DNA of 64,000 bases from Toxoplasma gondii ME49. Taxonomy: Eukaryota > Apicomplexa > Conoidasida > Eucoccidiorida > Sarcocystidae. This document shows positions 47,301 to 57,900 of this stretch, piece after piece (position 1 is the stretch's first letter; each line of letters begins with the position of its first letter). The notes under the pieces were generated by a model. That model had not been told where the DNA came from. It made no database searches and saw nothing but the letters and a program-made list of their open reading frames with translations. The position numbers and the translations under genes are program-made. Where the stretch lies: assembly GCF_000006565.2 (NCBI RefSeq), contig NC_031475.1, forward strand, positions 4,697,601-4,761,600. The letters are read 5' to 3'.

Positions 47301-49302
47301 CAGTCCTGACCCGGTTCCTCAGGCAACTTGCGCGATGGTTTCACCGCCTTTTGTCTTTGCGTGCGTCTGCGTTTTGTCCCCATACGAGAAAGAAATCAGC
47401 GAGGAACGCTTCCAGATCTGTGCTGTGCCCGCAGAAGCCCTCAGGGGAATTCCTGCCGAATTCAAATTGCAGAATTCGGCGAAGATGAAGTTCCCTGACG
47501 AAAGCTTCGACGCCGTCGTCGACACTTTCGGTGGGCGACTGCTCGAGCGGGCCGCGCCGCAAACACAGAAGTCGACCGGATCAATCTGTTTCTGCTTTAT
47601 CTAGATTTCTCTGAAGGGCACCGAAGACAACTGCCGACGTCTGGGGTTTGTGGTCGCTGCTGGCCTGCGCGTTTTGAGATCTGCTTCGACCTGGAACTCG
47701 CAGTGTCTCTTCACTGACGTCCGAGCAGAGAAAACGTCTTTCTGCGCGTAAAAAAGGAGCTCTTTGTGTTCCCAACGATTGGGCCTTCTCGAGTTGTCCA
47801 GAAGGAAAACAGTTTTCCAGTGCAACACAACGCATCCAGACGACGTTCAGGTCTTAAACGTGTCGGCGACCTCCAATCGAGTTTTTCAGCCGCCTTCTCT
47901 ACAGTGTGAAGACACAGATGCCTGTCGTCTGGCCATTCGACCTTGTCGAAAACGTATCCTGACGCTGCTGATTGGTTAATTGGAGGTCTTGCTGTTCTTG
48001 GTGTCAGTCGGAGCCGTATCATCGGAATCGAGAAGTTCCATTTGCACTCTCAGCGCATGGCACCTCTCTGGATGTCTGACGTTTCTACGATTAGACAGAC
48101 GAATTTTTTTCGCATCTTCTTGTTTTCTCTCTGCGTGCCTTCTGGGCTCTCGTGCGTCTCTGTTTCGCGGGGATGTTTGCCAGTAGAAAAGCTGTCTTTT
48201 CGACTTTTCTTCCTTCCTCTCGCACTTGTTTCTGCAGGTTCGTTCTCGAGTCAACTTTTTTTCCGTCTCGTCCGTGGAGCGGAAAGATAACCGCATCCAT
48301 AGTTTGATGAATCCTAAACGACCTCGCTATTCACAGATCTTTAGCAGGTCCTCCGAAAGAAGTTGTGTGCGTTCACTGTTGTTCTCCTTCTTCCCTCGTT
48401 TCCACTGTTTTCCTTTCTTCAGGTGTCTGCTCGTATGAGAAGCCTGTCGAGACTCTGCAGGAGCTCAAGCGCGTGATCAAACCAGTAAGGAGACGTAGAT
48501 CTGTTCATTCTCGCTTTTTCGTTTTTCTTTGATGTTGATCGAAGAGAACTCTTTCGCTTTCCTCTGAAGTTAAGTTAGATGCTGTGTTTCTTTCCATCAT
48601 TTATCCGAACGGAACACTGTGACAGGCTGCGTCTCCTGCGTTTTGCGGTTACCTCTTTCGGACCCTAAACACACCGCAGGAGGGGAGAACGGAGGGGGAG
48701 GTTGTTTTCTCGTTCTGCAAAAATCCTAGAAACCGTCTGAGGGTGGACGCACCCAGTGGATGGAGGAGAGACGGAGATGTTTAGCCAGATCCAGTTTCGC
48801 AAGTTGCGAGACGCATCCGGCAGAAGAACATGCGGCGTATGTCAGAGAAGTCCGCGACGACGGAGAAATCGAAAAGTGAGAACGCAGCGAACGCGTTTGT
48901 CGCAGCGCCTGTGCGACGCCGGACTGCTGAAGAGTTTCATCGTGTTCGGAGGCAAGGACGGAACGCGTTTTTTGATCTGAAACCCGCCGAGGAAACCGGA
49001 GGGTCTTTCCTCTCCTGATGCGACGCTGCATCGCGTATCAGGGGACAAGAGAAACTCGCCTGCGCGCTGCACAGGATCAAAAGGGGAGCCGGTGTCTGTG
49101 TGAGATGCGTTCTCCTCTCAGGGCGGCGCTCTGCTCCTCTTGGAACATGGAGAGTCTTCTTGGATTTATTTCCAAAAAAAACTCGAGAGGTCCCTGCTGC
49201 GCCATGTGTGGAAATTCGGCTGCTACCACAACCGCCCCATTCGCCAACTCGTCAACGACGTGTGTGATACACAGACATTCCTGCACACCGCCATATTTAC
49301 AG

Positions 49303-49340
<38 letters not shown>

Positions 49341-50438
49341 GTATTTATACATATGTTATACATATATATATATATATATGTATATGTATATATGTATTTA
49401 TACATATGTTATACATATATATATGTATATATACGTACATATACATATATTATACATATATATATATATATATGTAGGCACGCATATACGTGTATGTGTA
49501 TATATATGTATATATGTATATATGTATACATGTGTGTATATGTGTATACCTGTGTACAGAGAGAAAACTCCGCCCAGGTGTGAACATATTTGTGCATGCG
49601 TTTCTGTCGGCGTAGGAAGAGAGAGAGAGCTTTTGTTCACAAAGCTGGACATTTCTGAAAGTATTCGCAAGTGTTGCGCAGGCGTCTGTTTCTTTCCCTG
49701 CGCATCGATGATGCAGGCAGGTGCTCCGTGAAGATCTGCATGTCTCCATGCAGAGAATGTTCCTCCTTGGAAAGCCTTAGGTGGAGCTGCAGGCATGCAC
49801 GTACAGACAAATAAACAATATATTTATCTATTATATGTATGTATATTATATATATATATATATATTATGTTATATATATATATTATATTTGTAGGCATGT
49901 GCAGGTATAGGTTTCCTTTTGGAGGAAGATATCTGCACTGTTTCTTTCAACGTGCCGAGTCCTTTTTCCTCTGTTAGGCCGGTTTCGACGTCGTTTTTGA
50001 AAAGCGCCGCGTTTTCGGTAAGCGCAGATGTCGACGATGTTTGCTTTCTCTAAAGGGGAATCCGTCTCTTTTTTCCTTTTCTTTCAGAACTCGAATTTCC
50101 TTCTCTCTCCCTCGCTGTGGACCTTTCAATCTGCGTCTCTTATTTGCCTTCCCGAGAAGAGAAGTCGGAAGCAATTCTGGTGCTGTGCTGTTGTGGCTTT
50201 TGCCATCGGGTCTATCTTTTGGGAGCATCTGGTTTTTCCAGCGTTCGAAAAAGATGTCACAGAACTCCAGAGTGAAAGGGGATCATTCGGTGATCACTCC
50301 ACGTTCTTTCTCTTCGAGGCACGTTCATGTTCTCTTCGCGTTCTGCTTCCTCACACAGGCACAATTTATCTGATCGTCGCGAGGAAGCCTGCCAAGGAAC
50401 ATGTCAGACAGTTGCTCGACCGCAAAGAAGAAGAGTAG
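43940..50438 (+). CDS. Membrane-anchored SAM-dependent methyltransferase, Oms1/UbiE-like, 10 exons
   Basis: Exons: 43940-44051, 44594-44664, 45484-45556, 46185-46237, 46794-46842, 47393-47530, 48423-48484, 49122-49259, 49978-50017, 50359-50438; all phases agree, 271 residues. One N-terminal hydrophobic helix (about residues 5-24) is followed by KK, as in single-pass inner-membrane anchors. The class I methyltransferase core is plain: motif [13 protein letters not shown] (79-90), VTDFSRLML (104-112), [17 protein letters not shown] (about 153-169), and [10 protein letters not shown] (187-196) followed by [14 protein letters not shown]. The order TFG-CS, EHG and FGC-NR is characteristic of the Oms1-like group, known from yeast mitochondria; the substrate is not evident. 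Weak sites are the exon 1 donor GTTAGC, exon 3 donor GTTCGA and exon 8 donor GTGTGT. Introns 2 and 8 carry large repeats. Confidence 0.87.
44170..44510. repeat. TA-rich microsatellite block in methyltransferase intron 1
   Basis: Several runs of (TA)n interrupted by TATG/CATA words fill most of the first intron. Direction and coding meaning are absent. Confidence 0.9.
44671..45300 (+). repeat. Roughly 50-bp minisatellite filling methyltransferase intron 2
   Basis: About 12-13 imperfect copies of a unit near 50 bases, gcgaaaatggagaaaaagtc plus aaaatggaaaaaatgtaaac plus atggagaaat. Each unit is itself built of related ATGGA-containing words. Copies differ by single substitutions and one-base length changes. 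The array is A/G-rich on the transcribed sense strand and leaves frames open that read as Lys/Met/Glu repeats, which I treat as a by-product. Confidence 0.95.
49298..49545. repeat. TA/TATG microsatellite in methyltransferase intron 8
   Basis: Long runs of (TA)n and TATG begin about 40 bases after the exon 8 donor. A second TA tract lies at about 49825-49895 in the same intron. Confidence 0.9.
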
Positions 50439-50643
50439 CTGGAAGAGAAGCGAACGGCAAAGGCATCTCTTAGATTCAAAACGCAGCTGCCAAATGCGAA
50501 GAGAGAAGAAGAGACTTGCCAGATCGTGGAAGGACGCGGCGGATGAAAAAAATCGACAGGGACGTCCAACCGCAAGTTCCCTTCTTATAAGCAATCTTCC
50601 TCACCGCTCCAGGTCGAAGGGTCACACGATCACGTTTCTCCTA

Positions 50644-50718
<75 letters not shown>

Positions 50719-51873
50719 TCGCATATCTATACATCACTGTCGACATGAATGTGCATATGTATATATATATATATATATATTTATGCAACTGCATCGACAC
50801 GTATAGATTTGCATCTATATATAAATATATATTTGTAAAGAAAGTATATAAATAAATGCTAGGCGAGTGTGTGTCTATTGGGCCTCACGCCAATGCGTCT
50901 CTTTATATGAGGCCATTTTGTTCGTGCGAAATACACAAGATGACTAGGTACGCGAGGGTATGCGTTGATGCGAGGGTGGCTTCCGCCTTCGGAGTTTTTT
51001 GCTTCGTGAGTTGCGTCGTCTCCCTCTGATTTTCCAGGATCCGCGCTGTCTCCGTCAGTGTCCCCCCTCCACGCGCGGGGACTGATTTTTTCTGTCCTGC
51101 TCACAGCGAAAGGTTTGCCGTTTTTCAAGTTTTTGCGTTTTTCGTCTGTCGCGCGATTTCCGTCCGTCCACAGACAGCTGAGACCGAAACGCGAGCGTCT
51201 CCCTCACGGGCGACTGTTGCCTCTCGAGTCTTCTTCTGCTCTTCCTGTTTGTCTCTCTTACTGCTTTTCTCGGTGTTCTCTCCCCATTCTACGCTTGTTC
51301 GTTTCTTCTCGCTTCTCTCGCCTCTCTTCTCAAGCACTGTGCTGCTCTGCTCGCGACCCAACGGCCGAGCTGCGTTTGTCTCCTTCCGCGAGAACTGGCT
51401 GCGCTCTGAGGCGCTTCCTCCCAAGTCGTCGAAGCAGAAGAGCGAAGCGAGGGAAGAACGAGAGAAAAAGAGAGAGAACGAAGAGAGGAGAGAGAACAAA
51501 GCGAAGGAGAAGGAACAAAGAGTAGAGAGGAAGAGCGCAAATGGAGAGCCGAGATTGGCCCGAGGAGGCAAGTAGGCACACAGGAAGAGCAAAGAGAAAG
51601 GAAGAGAAGAACGAGAGCGAGAGACAGAACGAAGAAAAGAGGAAGAGAAAGCAGGTGACCGAGGGAAGCTCTCGTGCGAAAGAAAAATGAGGGGGAAGCG
51701 AAGAGAGACGCTGAACCGGAGCGCCGTGCATGAGTTTCTGTAGTCAAATTGAAGGGTTTTGACAAGGAAACCGGGCAAAGAATCTCGCCGAAAAAAGAAC
51801 GTTCGCTTGCACCACACCAACGGAGAGTGTCGGGGCGTCGATTGCCAACAGAAACCGTTCTCGCCAGTTTCAC
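50439..51873. other. Convergent intergenic region with TA tracts
   Basis: This separates the 3' ends of the methyltransferase and the EF-hand gene. TA microsatellites occupy about 50645-50720 and 50757-50840. The rest is probably 3' untranslated sequence. A long minus-strand frame across 51125-52957 is discussed under rejected items. Confidence 0.5.
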
Positions 51874-52640
51874 TTAAATAGCTGATGATACATACTCGCG
51901 ATATTCTGCGAGAGTCAAGAGTCCATCTTGGTTGGAGTCCACTAGCCGGAAGAAAGAAAACAGTTCGCTGTTTCCGATTTCGGGATGCGTCACTCGGACC
52001 TCGTACGCATCGAGCATGCCTGAGGAAACGAAAAGAAGAAACAGCGAGAAAGACTTGAGCGTGAGAAGAAACACAGCAGCAGAAGATTTTCTGCAGCAAC
52101 GTAGAACGCTCCAGCGACAACAAACGCGATCGAACAGAGCCTGGGAACTCTACAGCGTTCTTCTCTCGCCACCGGAAGCCTGTCTGAGACGCGTCGTCAC
52201 TGCCAAACACAGCACAGGCGAGTCTCGCTTCTCGCTCCTCTCTTCCTCTGTCTCCGCGCGCTTTCTCTTCCTCTGTCTTGCCGGACTTCTTCGCTTGCTT
52301 CTTTCCTCCTCTGTGTTCCTGCTTTTTGACGCCTACCGTCTCCGTTGGAGTCGAACTCCATGAATTCCTCGCGGATGAAGGCCTCGTCGTCTTCGTCCAT
52401 CTCCCTCCCGACTTTGTGAACGGCTGCTTCGTCGTCTGCACTCGTCCGAGGCTGCAAATTCGCTGTCGACGGACTTGCGTCCTTCGCCGTCTTCCCTGAA
52501 GCAGAGGCCTGTGGGGCGGCTGCGGCTTCCACGGCCAGTGGCGGCGCCAGGCGCGCGAAAGAGGACGCGCGGCAAAACAGAGAAAGCAGAGGAAAGAGAA
52601 ACACAGCGGAGCGGCAGAGAGCACCAGGAGAGACTTGCAT
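51874..52640 (-). CDS. Small secreted two-EF-hand calcium-binding protein
   Basis: Two exons: 52640-52337 and 52019-51874, joined G|GC in phase, 149 residues. The start sits in a near-ideal context (gccaccATGc). Residues 10-28 are a hydrophobic signal peptide (AVFLFPLLSLFC). A Ser/Ala-rich linker leads to two canonical 12-residue EF loops: DSNGDGMLDAYE (97-108), interrupted by the intron after Asp101, and DSNQDGLLTLAE (129-140), with all the usual acidic ligands and Glu at position 12. It should bind calcium in the secretory pathway or outside the cell. There is no ER-retention tetrapeptide at the end (it ends VSSAI). The short spacing of one EF pair is unlike full calmodulin. The closest broad family is small secreted EF-hand proteins; the exact role is unknown. 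Confidence 0.85.
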
Positions 52641-54952
52641 GGTGGCAGGAAGCGCGGGGGACGAGAGACGGTCGCGTCAGCAAGCGGCGCAGCGGCAGAG
52701 GAGAGAGAAGAGAAGAGAGACGGAACGAGAGAAGAGGAACTCGGCGAGGAGAAGACGGTCGGTTGACAAAAAGGGAGCGGTGGGGAGATCGCCAAGGAAG
52801 CTGAAGTTTGCCAAAGGTTTGGAGGAACGCGGCGAGAGACGCACAGGGCACCAGTGGAAAAGAAGAAAGGTTGAGAGCAGAGGCTCTTTTTTGCAGGGAT
52901 GGCGAGGCGAGAAGGCAGGATGCCGCAAAAAGCCGCGGAGACACAGGCGAGAAGCAATGCCGATGTTCTTCAGAGAAGCTTCTTGTGAGAAGAGGATGAC
53001 CGACGAGAGAGAGCGGCTGCCTGCGAAACAGAGAAGAGACGAGAAAAGCGCCTGCCTCTTTCCTGACACACACGCGTCGTTCCTCTTCTAGAAAGAAGAC
53101 AAGAACTGACAGAGAGTGACGGCGCCAATCCTGCTCGCGGGCAACAGAATGGGAGAAAAAAAGAGAAAGACACCGCGAGGGGGAGGTGGGGAGGGGACCG
53201 GAGCGCGACGGCGTAGAACGCGAGTTGGAGTTTTCCTTCTCCCTTCAAAAAGGTCTGAGAGCGAAGGAGTCTTTTTCATGTGACACGCGATCTCTCTCGG
53301 CGCGAGACGCCTCCTCTCCGCGAGGGTCACCGGGGAGGAACTCTGCACCTGTCTCTCTCCCTAGAAAGGATGAGAGACAGAAACGCAAGAGAAAACAGAG
53401 CCGAAGACGCATGCACAAAGGAAAGAAAGAGAAAAAAGGGCACTGGACGCACACAACGTCGCAGAAAGAAGAACCTCAGGTTCCACGCAAAGGCGAGAGC
53501 AGATATGGGCAACGAGGAACAGAAAAGGATTTCCGACGGCTGGAGGAGAAGACGGCGCCGCCGAAAATCCTAGACGCCACACTGCGTTCCCTAAACGGAT
53601 TGGTTTCGTCCTCTGCGTTGTCAAATTTCTTCAAACTGTTGCTTTAGCACATGGAGAAAAACGCATTTTCCGATCTTTTCCCCATTCTGCCTGAGCGCAC
53701 AACCAAAGGCGCGAGGAAGAGCTTTCGAGAGACGCTTCAGCGCGCATTGTTTTGTAGACATACGAGACGCGCTGTTCTGTGTTTCTACAAAAGCAACTTT
53801 CTTCTCGCGAAACTCCGAGAGAACATCGACACCCAGAGACCACCGAAACCGTTTTTTGAACTTTAGGCCGGCTGTCAAGGGCACCGCGAGATCTTCTGGT
53901 TTTCGGTGTGCGACCGCCCGTTGGTCTCCGTGCATCTTTTCTTCTGGTCTTCTGCGCTAGCTTCTCTACCTCCTGCGTTTCTCGCGTCTTCCTCGTTCTT
54001 TGTTGTTGTCGATAAACACTGGTGGAAGACGTAGAGCAGCGTCTTGAGCTTCTCGCGCGTGGAAGCGCGTCACTGCCCTGAAAACCTCGCAGAAACGCCC
54101 CTGCGTGATCTCCATCTCGCGGTGTGTGCAGCGGCGTCGACTCTCGATCCTTCTCCTACCCCGTCTGTTCTCTGTTCCCTCTCTTCTTTCATCTCTTCAG
54201 TGAGGTCGTCCGGCCCTCACCTGTATGGAACTTCCTTGCGGCTCGTTTCGCCTGGTTCCTCCAGTCTCGAGGACTCCAGGTCTCTCTCTCCCTCCGCGCC
54301 TGTCTCCCTCCCGCCGTCTCTCTCAGAAAAACAAGAGCGACGGGAGGAAGAAGACACGCAGCAGTCAGCTGGACGAAGATCAAGCAGAGGTCAAGGAGAG
54401 AGAAAAAAAACAGATGAGAAGGAGGGCGCCTGAGTCAGACGACGCGCTGAAGGTGGAAAGAAACCGCAGTGACCCGGGGGTCCTGCGAGGAAACAAAAGT
54501 GCGAACAAATGTAAATCTTTTCCTTGAGAGGCGAATCTCAGGCGGAGCCTCTCCCGGAAACAGTTCTTCACTGCTTCGTCCTTTCCTCGTCGTCTTCCTC
54601 TCGTCACCTTCGGACGCCGTCGCCGTCCCCATCTCCTTTCCCTGCTTCTCTCTCTTCTTTCTCTTCTTCTCCCTCTCTCCTGTCTGTCTCTCTTCACTCT
54701 CTTCTCTCTCTTCTTCTCCCTCTCTCCTGTCTGTCTCTCTTCACTCTCTTCTCTCTGTTCTCTCTCTTCTTCTCCCTCTCTCCTGTCTGTCTCTCTTCAC
54801 TCTCTTCTCTCTCTTCTTCTCCCTCTCTCCTGTCTGTCTCTCTTCTCTTTCTTCACTCTCTTCTCTCTCTTCTTCTCCCTCTCTCCTGTCTGTCTCTCTT
54901 CTCTTTCTTCTCTCTCTTCTCTCTCTTCTTCGCTCCATCGTTCGTTTGCACA
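52641..54952. other. Divergent intergenic region between EF-hand and DHHC genes
   Basis: Both neighbours start outward from here, so the two promoters and leaders lie in this 2.3 kb. The left half is GA-rich on the plus strand and the right end is a CT-rich repeat. No supported gene was found. Confidence 0.45.
54640..54935 (+). repeat. CT-rich tandem repeat just upstream of the DHHC gene
   Basis: Units built of cttcttctccctctctcctg and tctgtctctcttcactctct, with some shortened copies, repeat about five times and end roughly 18 bases before the chosen start ATG. The array would form a long pyrimidine run in the 5' leader or promoter. In-frame translation upstream of the ATG is open, but reads as Ser/Leu repeats. 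Confidence 0.9.
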
Positions 54953-57900
54953 ATGTTTCTTCTCGGCGCGTGTGTGTTTCTTTTGCTTCTCGTCTGTCTG
55001 GCGCTGCTGTGGTTTTTCTCGACGCCCGACGGCTCCTCCCCCTTCTCGACTTTACACCGAGTCGTCTTTCTCGCGCTGCCCGCGCGCTTCCTCCACTTGC
55101 TCGAGCGCGTCTGCGGGACTCGCGTCCGTCGGGGCGTCGAGCGCGCTTGCTTCTACGTCTTTCACACCAACAATCCGATCGTCCAAATCGTCTACCTCGC
55201 GGTGATGATCGGCGGCTACTCTCAAGTTGTCCTCGTCGGTACGCGCTACGGCACACCCTTTGCTTCTCTCTGTCCCTCTCTGAGGAGACGCCTGTGCTCT
55301 CCCGGTGTTGATAAGCATCTAGGCATGGACTCTATGAGACTCGCGGATCTCAGTCGGTCGACGCTGAGGACGCAGGCTCTTCGCACTGGAAGCAGAAAAA
55401 AAACTCGCCTGTCCTCTCTCGCGTCCCCTGAGACGACTTTCCCCCCGGTCCTCAGAAGGAGAGAAGCTTTCGACAGACATGCAGAACTCACGCTCCGCAG
55501 TTCCTCTCCAGGATGTCTGGGCGAGCGAAACCGCCGAGAGTTTGTTGTCACTGTTTGTACTTCTCCCTTCTGATCGAGGGGAGAAGGTCTCCCCGGAAGA
55601 AGCTCCGAACGCCTTCTTTCTCAGAGATGCCTGCCCCCAGTCCGGTGGTTCGGAGCGTCCTAGCTCGGGGATAGCCGTTTTCGCTCGCTCTCTGACTCGC
55701 GTGTGACGTAGACAAAACGCGGCACTGAAGGAAGGAAGTTCGATTTTCTTTCAGAGGCGCGGAGGCGCCGGTATGCGTCGATCTTTGATGTGACTCCACT
55801 CCAGACTGTGGGAGGGAGTCTCGACATCTTGAAGGCTCGCAGGAAAAAAAAGGCCAAGTGTAGTTCGTCTGTTGATACGAATGAGCGTCTCCTCTAAGGC
55901 TACGCTAGATCCACACGGTGTCTCCAGGTCTTTTTTTTTCTGTTTGGAGGCCGGCTGCGAAGTCGACAGACGCCGGGGATCCAGTGGTCAACAGCCGTTC
56001 TCGTGACGGCTGTGAAGAGTTTTCTCTTGTCTTCGAGGTCCTTTTGTGATGTGTGTTTCTTCGCGTTTCAAAGCAAAATACAGTGTGAGTTTCTACATCT
56101 TCTCGAAGGTGCCCAGAGCTGCAAAGCTGCGGGAAGTTTTCTGTTTTTTCGCTCCTAGTCTGAAACAAGCGTGACTCGTCGGTCGGTTCAAACGGCTTCA
56201 TGCCCTGCACTCCTTTTCAAGTGAACTGGATGACGCGGAGGAAGACGCGGCCCATGGCCTCTGTCTGCGTCTTCCAGAGAATTGCCGAGATAGCCGGTGT
56301 CCCTCTCCTCACATGCGCATGCATGCTTTCTCTCCTCTCGCCGAGCGCCTCCTTTCTCCACGACGCTCTCGCCTCGCGTGAGGAGAGAGAAGAAGGATGT
56401 TTCCTCGACGGTGACCCAAGCAAGGAGGACTGTGTATCGCTCGTCCTCTAAGAACGCGGCGTCTGAGTCTGCGTCTCCACGGTCTCTGTCTTCTCCAAGT
56501 TTGTTCCAAGAGTTTCCTGTCGGCCTCCAGGGCCTTCTTTCTCTCCCGACACTGGCTTGTCTCGAAGCCGGGGGGAAGGTCGTCGAAGACATCACGCCTT
56601 TCGCGGTAGTTGAAAGAACTTCTCAGCTGTCGCGCCTGCTGAGTCCGTCAAGGAAGATGCGATATACGGTCGGCGAGTTCTTGTGCTCCACGCGATGATC
56701 GTGCACCCAGGACTGGACGGTTTCCTTTCTGTGTTCTCCCGACTGTGTATGTCTCTTGCAGGCTATCCGTGGATTCCAAACGCTTACCTCGGCGCCCACC
56801 ACAAGTACAGTTTCTTCTGCGTTGAATCTTTAAAAACTCGTTTGGGTCCCTGTTTGTTTCATAGGTTCAGAAGAAAGTGACGACTTTGCCCTAGGTTCCG
56901 AAGAAACCGAAGAAACACAAGAGACGTTCCTTGCCGATTTTACATCCAACCCAGTCCTCTTCTCGCGCTGTTGTTTCCTGCCTCTGTCGATCGCGTTCTT
57001 CACAGATTCATCGCCTTCGGCGCCTTCGTCGCCTGTCTCGCAACCTTCCTTGTCTGCTCGCTGAAAAATCCGGGTAAAAAACGATTCGCAGTTCCTTCCT
57101 CCTGCCTGGCTTTCGTCTTCCTTGGCTTCTCTCCTTTTTGCTTCCTCTCTTTCTCTCTGTTTCACTCGTTCTGCTTCTTCGTGTCTGGCGGTCTCGCGCG
57201 CTTGTTCTTGCTGCCTCGCGTCCTCCGTTCTTCCTCGAGCGCCAAGAGGCGACGAGGCAAGGGACTCCGCGTTTTAGATGAGAAAGGAGAACGCGTCAAG
57301 AACGTCTCTTTCTTTCGCAGGTATCATCAACCACACGAACGTGGACGACCATGTCCGCCTTTACCCTTACGACGCGTGCATCTACTTTTCCGATACCGAG
57401 TGTTCGACCTGTCGCTTCCCCAAGTGAGGCTCCACGAACCGGAGGTTCTTCTCCGCGTTTTTCGGCGACTTTTCTCGATACACAAAGGACAAAACAAAGC
57501 AGCTCCATCTTAACATCTTACCGTCTCTTTCTTCTTCTTCCCCGCTGTCTGTCGAGCTCTCTGCGACTTTTTCAGGAGGATCTGCGGTCCCGTTCACTTC
57601 TTGCCGCAGCGACGTTCCGTTTGCTTCTGCCTTTCTTCTTCGTTGTGCCTTCGCTTCCCTTCTCTCTTGCCCTCCATCACGTCAGTCTCGTCTCTCTCTT
57701 CTTCCATTCTTTCCTTGTCTGTTTTTGCTTCGTCTCGCTCTCTCCGTCGTCGTTCACTGTCTTCCTCTCGCTCTCTTGTGCTTCGCTTCCTTTTCGCCGC
57801 GTTCTCGCGATCCTCTCCCGCCTCATTTTTCGTCTGCACTGTGTTTGTCATCGGTTCCTTCGTTTTCCTCCGATTTTTTCAACGCTTTTTCCACCCTTCG

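Noticed and set aside
49140..49583. Tyr/Ile-repeat ORFs downstream of 49259
   Set aside because: They read through the TA microsatellite of intron 8; only 49122-49259 is coding.
51125..52957. A 610-codon minus-strand ORF overlapping the EF-hand gene in another frame
   Set aside because: It is Ser/Leu/Arg low-complexity sequence without a domain, covers the EF-hand intron and both flanks, and the EF-hand model has a signal peptide, perfect loops and clean splice sites.
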